Shown: piece after piece, positions 42,515-50,191 of the stretch
Position numbering within the stretch: position 1 is the first letter of the stretch
Layout: every line of letters begins with the position of its first letter
Assembly (NCBI RefSeq): GCF_002753895.1
Contig: NZ_NJER01000001.1
Span: 620,001 to 684,000 of the forward strand
Direction: 5' to 3'
Length of the DNA: 64,000 nucleotides
Origin: Halobacteriovorax sp. JY17
GTDB lineage: Bacteria > Bdellovibrionota > Bacteriovoracia > Bacteriovoracales > Bacteriovoracaceae
Position numbers and translations under genes: made by a program
The notes under the pieces: generated by a model
Seen by the model: the letters and a program-made list of their open reading frames with translations, nothing else
Databases searched by the model: none
Told to the model about the DNA's origin: nothing

Positions 42515-43306
42515 CTACTTTTCCAATAACTTATCATCGAGGGACTTTTCAGGGGAGTTTCTTATATTTGTGAGGAATTCAGAATTCATTTCACAGTTTA
42601 ATCTTGCCAGAGTAGTTGATCGTTTCTCTCCATAACCATCACGTTTAAAAACTCTCCAACCTGCACTTAAGAGTCCTTTTCTGACTGGCATCGCTGCTGA
42701 ATAAGTGCTCAGTATACAATCGTCCTCTGAATGAAGTTTTAAGTCTTCAAACCACTGTGTAGTCCAAAGAGTAGGGTTCTTCTTAGGGGAGAAAGCGTCT
42801 TGGTAGATAGCGTTGAATTTTCCAAAGAGGTTACTCTCTCTGAAAGAGGGCAAGGTCTTTCTAATATCTCCAATTATAATTGTAAGCTTAAAATTTCCTA
42901 CTTCCGCTCGATAGAGAGTTAAATTTTCAGAGGTAGTTTTCTTTAAGCTCTGAAGCAATAGGTGTGTGCTCTTTTCAATTGTCCAGACAACTAGTCCTTC
43001 ATCTAGCTCACAGCTTATAAAGTGAGTTTTACCTGTAAGGTGAGTGACCTGATCAAAAGTTCTCATTGCCCCAATTCCTAGGCCATAACCTACTTCAAAG
43101 ATAGTTGTTAAATCATTGGAGCTTACTTTCTGGACGATTTCACAACCTTCTATATAATTAAAGTCTGTCTCAGCAACAGCTCCAGAGGTGGAATGGCAAT
43201 TTTCATTGAAGAACTCACTGTGGAGGGTAATGGTATTATCTTGAGTGAGTACACTTGAATACTTGCCTAGTGAACCAGTGAATGTGTCGTTTTTTCCAGT
43301 ACTTAT
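42515..43306 (-). CDS. mnmD: MnmD-type tRNA methyltransferase, non-canonical start
   Basis: SAM-dependent methyltransferase (MnmC N-terminal domain type) completing 5-methylaminomethyl-2-thiouridine in tRNA wobble positions. Conserved parts are DNTITLHSEFFNENCHSTSGA, then the SAM motif IFEVGYGLGIGAM, and YQDAFSPKKNPTLWT. The frame has no ATG, GTG or TTG before the SAM motif; the first ATG (43066) would delete that site. The frame is open back to 43327 (TAG at 43328-43330). An ATA at 43304-43306, preceded by GAGG eight bases upstream, is the best start, giving about 263 residues. No oxidase domain is fused. Function confident, start tentative. Confidence 0.82.
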   Translation of the reverse strand: MSTGKNDTFTGSLGKYSSVLTQDNTITLHSEFFNENCHSTSGAVAETDFNYIEGCEIVQKVSSNDLTTIFEVGYGLGIGAMRTFDQVTHLTGKTHFISCELDEGLVVWTIEKSTHLLLQSLKKTTSENLTLYRAEVGNFKLTIIIGDIRKTLPSFRESNLFGKFNAIYQDAFSPKKNPTLWTTQWFEDLKLHSEDDCILSTYSAAMPVRKGLLSAGWRVFKRDGYGEKRSTTLARLNCEMNSEFLTNIRNSPEKSLDDKLLEK

Positions 43307-43380
43307 ATTTCTAACCTCTGCTAAACTCTATTTTTTATAAATTCTGTAAACTCTGAGAGTTTTTATCCGATAAGATAGTG

Positions 43381-44088
43381 ATGATTTATTTTAAGAGATC
43401 TACTATCTTTACTTTTCTTCTTCTTTTGCTAACAGCGAGCTGTGGGCAGAATCATAGTGGAAAATCTAGAAGTTTGGCCAGTATCGGGGAAGAATTTAGC
43501 TCAGATATTAAATCCCTTGATATAAACTCTCAAGCTATCGCTCTTAGGATCTGTAACGCTCTTCGTTCAAAGCGTAGCTATTGGCATACAGCTCCAGTAA
43601 TTGGAAGGAAGGCTACATTTCAGGTCAATAACTTGGGATGTAATGGAGATTCTATGGATTTGGATATCGAAACGAAAATCTCCTCGACCCTTATGTCTAA
43701 TCCAATAGTTTTTGATTCACTAGAGACAGCTTTTTATTTCAAAGATGTAATAACGGAAGCTCATGGACCTCTCTCTTCTGTTTGTCCCTCTATTTTTACG
43801 GGAGATACCCCTTTGGAATTTTACAGCAAAGGCTCTGATAGGATTTATACTCATTTTTCAAAAGTAGATACCAACGTTGATAGACTGACGCTGAAATTTG
43901 CAGAAATCAACTCAAATGACCAACAGCAAGTTAGCGGCTACAAAGTTTATAGAGCCGTGAGTTATGATATTGTGACATCTACAAAAGATAGTACCTTATT
44001 AGGGACTGCGAAAGAAATTAATCAGAAAGAGGGTTGTGAAAACAAATCAGAATATATTTTTACTCAAAAGCTCATCTCAATTCTTTAA
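43381..44088 (+). CDS. Lipoprotein of unknown function (about 235 aa)
   Basis: The signal peptide ends with the lipobox LTASC (cysteine near residue 21), so the protein is lipid-anchored. The mature part holds several cysteines and alternating strands (YWHTAPVIGRKATFQVNN, LTLKFAEIN) but no enzyme motif that I recognise. A GTG at 43378 directly precedes the ATG and either may be used; no strong Shine-Dalgarno is visible. The gene is divergent from mnmD and precedes the small repeat protein, which has its own Shine-Dalgarno. Confidence 0.75.
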   Translation: MIYFKRSTIFTFLLLLLTASCGQNHSGKSRSLASIGEEFSSDIKSLDINSQAIALRICNALRSKRSYWHTAPVIGRKATFQVNNLGCNGDSMDLDIETKISSTLMSNPIVFDSLETAFYFKDVITEAHGPLSSVCPSIFTGDTPLEFYSKGSDRIYTHFSKVDTNVDRLTLKFAEINSNDQQQVSGYKVYRAVSYDIVTSTKDSTLLGTAKEINQKEGCENKSEYIFTQKLISIL

Positions 44089-44155
44089 TATCCTTACATT
44101 ACCTTTACGTTAACAAATTTTCTTGTAATAGTTCTACTATAACGGGAGAGAGTTT

Positions 44156-44776
44156 ATGAAAAACGTAGTATTGATTTTCTTATTTTTATTTTCAGTAACA
44201 ATTCAAGCAAATTCTAGAGGACAGTTGATTACTAATATCGCAAGGCTTTCTGAGAGAGTAGGAGTTATTGTAGGTGATTCTGAAGTTTCAAACGAAGAGT
44301 TAAGGCTTGTGCAAGAAGATCTAAAGAACATCGTGGATAGACTCAGAAATAGAGGAGGCACTACTAGTTGTCTTGAGTTCACTTTAGATATTTATGAGAG
44401 AACATATGCAGGTTCCACTGCTCTTAAAAAGGCCCAAGAAGCTTGTAAGAGAATTACTGATACAAGCCTTGTTAAATTTGTCTTTGAGATTTACTTAGAA
44501 TCATATACTGAGAGATTTGCTTTAGATAAAGCGATTGATTCAACTGAGGGAAATAACTATAGAGGTAAGAGCGAAGAGCTGGAGTTTATTTTTACGGTTT
44601 ATAAAGAAAATTATACTTCAAGATTTGCTATTGATAAGTCTCTTGAAAAGATTGTACTCCTACCAAGGAACTCAATGGATTGTTTAGAGATTTCTTATAG
44701 AAGTCTTTCTAGATCGTATACATCAAAGCATGCAATGGATAAGGCGATAGACTCTTGTTCAAATCCTATTCGGTAA
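44156..44776 (+). CDS. Secreted four-repeat helical protein (206 aa)
   Basis: The signal peptide is MKNVVLIFLFLFSVTIQA. The mature protein has four copies of a roughly 26-residue unit of the form xLEFxxxIYxxxYxxxxALDKAI: CLEFTLDIYERTYAGSTAL (about 80), LVKFVFEIYLESYTERFAL (about 104), ELEFIFTVYKENYTSRFAI (about 142) and CLEISYRSLSRSYTSKHAM (about 175). The pattern resembles helical-hairpin repeats, and cysteines bracket the first and last units. No known family is recognised. GGGAGAGAG precedes the ATG and a strong terminator follows. Confidence 0.78.
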   Translation: MKNVVLIFLFLFSVTIQANSRGQLITNIARLSERVGVIVGDSEVSNEELRLVQEDLKNIVDRLRNRGGTTSCLEFTLDIYERTYAGSTALKKAQEACKRITDTSLVKFVFEIYLESYTERFALDKAIDSTEGNNYRGKSEELEFIFTVYKENYTSRFAIDKSLEKIVLLPRNSMDCLEISYRSLSRSYTSKHAMDKAIDSCSNPIR

Positions 44777-44783
44777 TAAGAAA

Positions 44784-44815
44784 AGGGGAGAGAGTTTCTC
44801 CCCTAATTTTCTTCT
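44784..44815 (+). terminator. Terminator after the four-repeat protein gene
   Basis: The stem AGGGGAGA/TCTCCCCT (44784-44791 with 44797-44804, five-base loop) is followed by AATTTTCTTCT. It also separates this gene from the convergent acyl-CoA dehydrogenase gene. Confidence 0.85.
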
Positions 44816-46571
44816 ATCTAATTGACCAATCAGTGTAAATTCCTTCAAGCCTTGGCAGAATAAGTTTCTGGTATCTAAAGAATAAATCCTTTCTTTCCTC
44901 ATCAATATTTGCGTGCTCACAGAGAACTCTTGCGGTTTCCATGTAACTTAGAGCTTGGCAGAGAGTTTCAGCATGCTCCATAAGCTCTGAAACATTTTCG
45001 TCACTGGCCCAAGCCTTTGGATTAAAGAGTTCACCTATTTCAGGTCTTAGGCATTTCATAAGTAGCTTCACCATATTCTTCTTAAATTTATAGTGTGATG
45101 AGCTAAATGACTTTTCCCAAGAGTTGGAACCATTTAAAAGTTCTTTACTAGGATGTTTAAAGAGGACGTTACTAAAGAATCTCTTTGGATCTTTCATGGC
45201 GTACTTCATAATATCTTTTAGGGCCATGAGGGCCTGAATTTGAGAAGTTCCTTCGTAGAGAAGAGGTCCAAAACTATCTCTATGAAATCTTTCCACTGGA
45301 TACTCTTCCATAAATCCATATCCGCCAAGAATTTGAATAGATCTCTGAGTAAGAAGAGTTGCTTGTTCACAGGCGTAGTACTTAACTAGTGGAGTTCTCT
45401 TTCTGGTCCATAGGGAAGCTTCTTTAAAGAGAACTTCCTCTTCTTTTGTTAGATCTCCGGTCTTTGTTTTTTTTAGATCTAATCTCTGGAAAATATCATA
45501 GTGAGAGATTGTATCAACAAGGAGAGCTCGTATGGCATCTCTCTCTGTAGTAAAGTCTTCTAGATTTCTCTTCATAAGAGGAAGTTCTGTAAGAGGCTTT
45601 CCAAATTGCTCTCTCTCTTTTGCGTAATTTATGGCGTAGCCAAGAGAGCCTTCAATCGTTCCAAGGGCCTGCATTCCTACGGCAATTCTCGCTTCATTCA
45701 TAAGATGAAGCATATACTTAAAGCCTTTGCCTGCTTCTCCAACAAGAGTAGCTACCGAGTTTTCATAGACCACTTCTGTTGTAAATGATCCATGCATTCC
45801 CATCTTGTCTTCATTCTTGGCCACAATATAATTTAACTTCTCTTGCCCCTCTAAAACTTGTTCACAGAGGAACATGGAAATTCCCTCAAGTCCTTCCTTG
45901 TCGTCTTTAATTCTTGCTAGGACAAATCCAAGACCACCGCCACCATTAGTAATAAATATCTTTGCTCCATTTAAGAGGTATTTTCCATCGTCTGTTGGAG
46001 TTGCAGAAGTCTTGATCATTCCTAAGTCGGAGCCACAACCAGGCTCAGTTAGGCACATTGAACCTGAAATCTCACCTCTTGCAATCATAGGAACGAGTCT
46101 GTGGGCGGTTTCTTCGTCACAGAATCTATGAATCATCTCGCCAATGGAAGTGAAGAAGGCCATTTGAGTTGAACTTGCAAGACAGGCCCTAGAGAGTTGA
46201 GCGAGTAACATTAACGTGATGGCCGAAGGAGCGCCTAGTCCTCCTAGTTCCGTAGGAAATGGAAGTCCGATTGAATCGAGTTCAATGGCCTCGTTGTAGA
46301 GTGCTTGTAGGGATTCACTAGGAATCGTTCTACCGTCAACAACTTTCCCTGCGCCTTCTTTATCGAGAAGAGCGGCACGTTCTGTGACAGCGTTACCTGT
46401 CCATTCTCCTGTGTTCTGTAAAATTTCTTCGAAAAAATCAACGACTTCTTTTTTTGAATTGAAACCTTCTTCTGTAGGAAAACTTTTGTAGTACAGAGGA
46501 ATAATTTTGTCCCAATCAATCCCGTTACGAAAGAGCCATTGCCAGTCTTTTTCATCACTATAGTAATTCAT
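44814..46571 (-). CDS. Acyl-CoA dehydrogenase
   Basis: FAD-dependent first step of fatty acid beta-oxidation, 585 residues. Motifs are SGSMCLTEPGCGSDLGMIKT, then YLLNGAKIFITNGG (FAD and substrate binding), QILGGYGFMEEYPVERFHRD, and YEGTSQIQALMALK with the likely catalytic glutamate. The extra C-terminal helical domain (about 440-585) is typical of the long-chain or FadE-like subgroup of about 600 residues. It stands alone; no enoyl-CoA hydratase or thiolase gene is in the window. Chain-length specificity is unknown. Confidence 0.94.
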   Translation of the reverse strand: MNYYSDEKDWQWLFRNGIDWDKIIPLYYKSFPTEEGFNSKKEVVDFFEEILQNTGEWTGNAVTERAALLDKEGAGKVVDGRTIPSESLQALYNEAIELDSIGLPFPTELGGLGAPSAITLMLLAQLSRACLASSTQMAFFTSIGEMIHRFCDEETAHRLVPMIARGEISGSMCLTEPGCGSDLGMIKTSATPTDDGKYLLNGAKIFITNGGGGLGFVLARIKDDKEGLEGISMFLCEQVLEGQEKLNYIVAKNEDKMGMHGSFTTEVVYENSVATLVGEAGKGFKYMLHLMNEARIAVGMQALGTIEGSLGYAINYAKEREQFGKPLTELPLMKRNLEDFTTERDAIRALLVDTISHYDIFQRLDLKKTKTGDLTKEEEVLFKEASLWTRKRTPLVKYYACEQATLLTQRSIQILGGYGFMEEYPVERFHRDSFGPLLYEGTSQIQALMALKDIMKYAMKDPKRFFSNVLFKHPSKELLNGSNSWEKSFSSSHYKFKKNMVKLLMKCLRPEIGELFNPKAWASDENVSELMEHAETLCQALSYMETARVLCEHANIDEERKDLFFRYQKLILPRLEGIYTDWSIR

Positions 46572-46609
46572 TCTAAATCCTTTTATTACGGGGGCTAAAA
46601 GAAAATATT

Positions 46610-46640
46610 ACTCCAAATTATTGGAGTTTCCAAGTAGGGT
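46610..46640 (-). terminator. Terminator of the 663-aa secreted protein gene
   Basis: The stem ACTCCAA/TTGGAGT (46610-46616 with 46621-46627, four-base loop) is followed on the minus strand by AATATTTTCTTTT. It lies between this gene and the acyl-CoA dehydrogenase gene. Confidence 0.75.
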
Positions 46641-46681
46641 AGTTAAACATTTGTTGAATGATTTTAATTTAGTGGATTAAC

Positions 46682-48673
46682 TTACTCGTTGGAATCAACA
46701 TCGTAATTAAGTATTTCGGTATTAATCTTATCAACCCCAAGAGTTGCACCCTCAGATTGTGACTTATCTTTCTTCTGGTTAAGATCTATATTATTCTCTT
46801 CGAGTGCTGCAGTAAGACCTTTTTCTTGGTTAATATAGCCTTGAGCAAAGTCGGACTCACTACTTTCGATATTCTTTTCACTAAAGGCACTATTGGCAAT
46901 TTCTCTTTGAATAGAGGCCGTATTCATAACACCTTCTGCATCATTATTTCCATCAGGCTTTACTTCCAGAAAACCAGAGACGACGTTATTAAAGTGGATT
47001 AACTGTGCATATTGCTCTGTTTTTGAAGAGAGCTCCTGGTGAATGATGATGAGCTTGTCCATATCTTTACTGCCTACTGTAGTATCGATAACTCCCTCTT
47101 TAGAAGAAGATTTACTCTCCATTCTTGCATTCATTGCTTTGATGAGTTCTAGTTTTTCATTCTCGTATCTTGCAATAATCTGTGCTTTCAATGCTTTTAT
47201 ATCTGTATTGGCTTCAATGGTTTGACCAATCTCTTCGTCTTTATAACCTTGATCTTTTAAGAATCCTTCAAGTCCTTTAGTGTCTTCAGACGTCGCATCA
47301 ATTTCCTTTACCTTTTCTGCAAGACCTCTAAGTCTTAGGGCGTACTCCGTTTTAATCGTTTCAACTTCTTCAGTATTAGTATTTAAATACTTCTTACAAC
47401 TCTCTGCTGCATCAGGGGCCAGTGAATAGTCGCCTGTTTCAGGATCTTTCATTATACAGGACTCTAGTTCTGCAATATCGCTATTTACACCTTCAGAGAA
47501 CTTGGCTTCATTGATAAATTCATTTGATGTGACTGCTGTAATCTCATCAACTTTGTCTCCAATACTTACACTCTTAATTAAGTTTTCATTTGGATTAAGT
47601 TTTTCGCCCGTAGCGACAACTTGCATTCCTCCGGTCTTGGATAACTCATTATATCCTTTGGAGATTATTTCAACTGCTTTTAGGTTTTGTTTTGCTACCT
47701 TTAAATAATTTGTAAGTTCACAGGCTCGGGTCTTAGTGTACTTGAAGTCATCCTGAAGAGCTTTGCAAGCTTCCTTTTTCTTTGTATCAGTTTGAGTACA
47801 GCTCTCTTGAACCCCTAGAGAGTCCTTCGCTGTTGTAGATTGTTTATTGCCGTTATCATCCGTCCATGTTTTCTTTCCACCATGGCAAACATATTGAGCG
47901 TTCACAAAGCAGAGCTGCCAATTATTAGATTGTTCAATCACTCCAACAACATTTTTGGACTTTTCTTGACCTTGTTCCTGGTATTTGATTTCGACTTGTT
48001 GTTGCGAGAGCATTTTGACATTTTCCTTCCTTGTATCATTTCTCTTTGAAAGCTTACTGGAAAGAAGAGGGAAGCTCCCTCCGTCTCCTTTTTTCATCTC
48101 TGCTTCAATACAGAAAGAACTAATGGCCGTAAGAACATTATTTGTTAATTGATTTTGATAGATAGTATTAAATTTTGAATGGTCAACAATCTGATAAGTC
48201 CCATCGGCATTCTTTCCATCTGGGGCATCGCCAAAAATTTTCTCTTTCATATTCTTGTAATAATATTCTTCAAGTTTCTTTTGAGACTCAGAAACTTTCT
48301 TTGCTAAAGGAAGAACATTTACCGATTCATACTTCTTAGCTTTACCTTGATCCACTTCATTGAGTTTAGAAGAAATTTTATCTCTAATTGAGTCTTTAGT
48401 GGAAACTCCCTCGATGCCATCGCTTGGACGACCATTCCAAAGACACTCTGAAAGTTCAAAGGTTTGTCCTTCAGATTTTAATTGGCTACATTGATCGTAT
48501 ATGGCCTTCACTTCAGGTATTTCTAAGAGCTTTGCAAGTTGATCGCTTTGATCATTTGATTTTTCGTAATTTTGATACTCAGGAGCTTTCTGTTCAATAG
48601 GCTGCGCTTCATTAGCGGCAGAATGAACTAGGGGAGTCAGAGTTAATATGAAGGTTAGAAATAACTTATTCAT
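46682..48673 (-). CDS. Secreted, largely helical protein of unknown function (663 aa)
   Basis: The signal peptide is MNKLFLTFILTLTPLVHSA. The mature protein is strongly charged and helix-prone, with coiled-coil-like stretches (about 310-345 and 440-560). Several cysteines lie mainly between 195 and 330 (FCIEAEM, LCFVNAQYVCHGGK, ACKALQDDF, ACELTNYL). The tail is rich in Glu, Asn and Asp. It recalls the 604-residue secreted protein at 25651 in size, charge and cysteine use, but I cannot show homology. No enzyme motif is seen. Bounded by terminators on both sides, so a single-gene unit. Confidence 0.75.
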   Translation of the reverse strand: MNKLFLTFILTLTPLVHSAANEAQPIEQKAPEYQNYEKSNDQSDQLAKLLEIPEVKAIYDQCSQLKSEGQTFELSECLWNGRPSDGIEGVSTKDSIRDKISSKLNEVDQGKAKKYESVNVLPLAKKVSESQKKLEEYYYKNMKEKIFGDAPDGKNADGTYQIVDHSKFNTIYQNQLTNNVLTAISSFCIEAEMKKGDGGSFPLLSSKLSKRNDTRKENVKMLSQQQVEIKYQEQGQEKSKNVVGVIEQSNNWQLCFVNAQYVCHGGKKTWTDDNGNKQSTTAKDSLGVQESCTQTDTKKKEACKALQDDFKYTKTRACELTNYLKVAKQNLKAVEIISKGYNELSKTGGMQVVATGEKLNPNENLIKSVSIGDKVDEITAVTSNEFINEAKFSEGVNSDIAELESCIMKDPETGDYSLAPDAAESCKKYLNTNTEEVETIKTEYALRLRGLAEKVKEIDATSEDTKGLEGFLKDQGYKDEEIGQTIEANTDIKALKAQIIARYENEKLELIKAMNARMESKSSSKEGVIDTTVGSKDMDKLIIIHQELSSKTEQYAQLIHFNNVVSGFLEVKPDGNNDAEGVMNTASIQREIANSAFSEKNIESSESDFAQGYINQEKGLTAALEENNIDLNQKKDKSQSEGATLGVDKINTEILNYDVDSNE

Positions 48674-48729
48674 ATTAATATTATCGCCTATTTAGGTCTT
48701 AAACTTGAGTCTTTTAGATGGAAAAAGAA

Positions 48730-48762
48730 AAGGGGTCATATTATCAATAGATTAGACCCCTT
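48730..48762 (-). terminator. Terminator of the cysteine-hydrolase-like gene
   Basis: The stem AAGGGGTC/GACCCCTT (48730-48737 with 48755-48762, 17-base loop) is followed on the minus strand by TTCTTTTTCC, counted from the stem end. Confidence 0.75.
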
Positions 48763-48797
48763 AAGTGTTATTTATTGACGAGATAAAGTGCCAATAA

Positions 48798-50030
48798 TTA
48801 GTACCAAACCTTACAAGATGTGCGAACTCCTGCCTCTCCCCAGCGAGCACCAAGTGAATCATTTGGATGAGAAGAAAGGTTACCATTTCTAATTCTTCTC
48901 CACAGCTCTGCTAAATTATAAGTGGCAAGGCCTTCGACTCTTATAGGGCAATACTCTAGGACTAGCTCTTCGTCTAAGTAAGTTGATTTAACAATACTCT
49001 CAACAATTAAGGCCAATTGATTATCAGAAACTTGGCTGCCTATTTTCTGCCAATTATAAGCGAGGGACTCGTAAGCGCCTTTAAGCGCCTTATCTCTAGC
49101 AGGAGTAGAGTAGATATCGTAATCCGTGTAATCCATGCAGCGACCATTTCTAGAATTATTATAAGCAACGCCTTGGTTTACATTACCAATTCTTTGAGAT
49201 GCTTCTTGGCAAATATTCTTTAAGACTCTAGCGATCAATTTATTTGGAGTTTCGTTCTCCGTCTTTAAGAGGCTCTTTACATAAGTAAAGAATTCATTCT
49301 GTCCAAGCTTCTTTGCTAATGAAAATTGCTCTTCACTATAACTAAGAAATTCAGGGAGTGCAGAGTTTTGAGTTCCAAGATACTCTGGTGACTTAAATCT
49401 CCTAAATCCCCAAACCGTTTGTGGAAGATTTACTAATTCCTTACCCTCTCTATAGTTCATAGGGAGATTTTCTTTCTTTATTGCTTGTGTCGAGTAGATT
49501 AAATCAAAACTTCCCGTCGTTTGAATATTTTTAATTGTGTAAGCATGACGAATAACTTTTCCAAATCGACCTTTGATTTTATAAGTAAAAAGAGTTGAAG
49601 GACGAATACTAGCTAGTTTAACAGGATATGTGTCTAGTCTAGAAAGGTTTTCTGTTCCAACACTTTCCCCTAAGTTGTTAAGAAAGGCGACGACCCTCTT
49701 GTGTGGATTACTAATTCTATCAAAGGCCGTTACTGAGTTAGATAGATAATTATTTGATCTTCCTCCTGATGGATTGCTGATAGCAAAGGGAAGAGAGTTT
49801 TCAAAACTAAAGATTGCTCTAAGCGCGTAAGCTGCATCTGCACAATCAGCGCGAAGTCCATAGTATTTTGAAGCGGGATCCACGAAGAGTTTTGCGTGAA
49901 CTTCTTTTGATGTCATCCATTTTGAATACATTTCTTCGTAGTTATTATCCCAAGCATTATCTGCATGCCAGACAGCACCTAGAGTAGAAAAAGAAAGTAG
50001 TAAGGCCAAAAGTATTTTATGTGTGTGCAT
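48798..50030 (-). CDS. Secreted putative cysteine hydrolase (NlpC/transglutaminase-like), 410 aa
   Basis: The signal peptide MHTHKILLALLLSFSTLGA leads to a region that looks like a papain-fold active site. C63 lies in GLRADCADAAYALRAIF, with the nucleophile at a helix start; H162 is in VIRHAYTIKNI, followed by an acidic residue in SFDLIY. This Cys-His-Asp order is shared by NlpC/P60 and transglutaminase-like proteins, many of which cut peptidoglycan peptides. The C-terminal half (about 240-410) is helical with cysteines and no recognised domain. No family match is certain. It is divergent from the lysozyme-like gene. Confidence 0.65.
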   Translation of the reverse strand: MHTHKILLALLLSFSTLGAVWHADNAWDNNYEEMYSKWMTSKEVHAKLFVDPASKYYGLRADCADAAYALRAIFSFENSLPFAISNPSGGRSNNYLSNSVTAFDRISNPHKRVVAFLNNLGESVGTENLSRLDTYPVKLASIRPSTLFTYKIKGRFGKVIRHAYTIKNIQTTGSFDLIYSTQAIKKENLPMNYREGKELVNLPQTVWGFRRFKSPEYLGTQNSALPEFLSYSEEQFSLAKKLGQNEFFTYVKSLLKTENETPNKLIARVLKNICQEASQRIGNVNQGVAYNNSRNGRCMDYTDYDIYSTPARDKALKGAYESLAYNWQKIGSQVSDNQLALIVESIVKSTYLDEELVLEYCPIRVEGLATYNLAELWRRIRNGNLSSHPNDSLGARWGEAGVRTSCKVWY

Positions 50031-50191
50031 TTAAACTCCCGCGTGATGAGAGGGAAATCTAGATAAAGTTTCTTGTTACGTCATTGCGCGAAGCCGTAGA
50101 AACTAAACTAACTATCTGTCTTTACATAGAAAAAATGAGAAATAGTTAATTATTTTGATCGGGATTGCCGTAAAGAAGAGTGGAGAGAGAT

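Noticed and set aside
43378-43380. GTG start for the lipoprotein gene
   Set aside because: Possible, but the adjacent ATG is equally placed and the preferred codon. The difference is one residue.
44755-44775. tRNA T-arm-like GTTCAAATCC
   Set aside because: It is the coding end of the four-repeat protein gene; no acceptor stem or other tRNA arms surround it.
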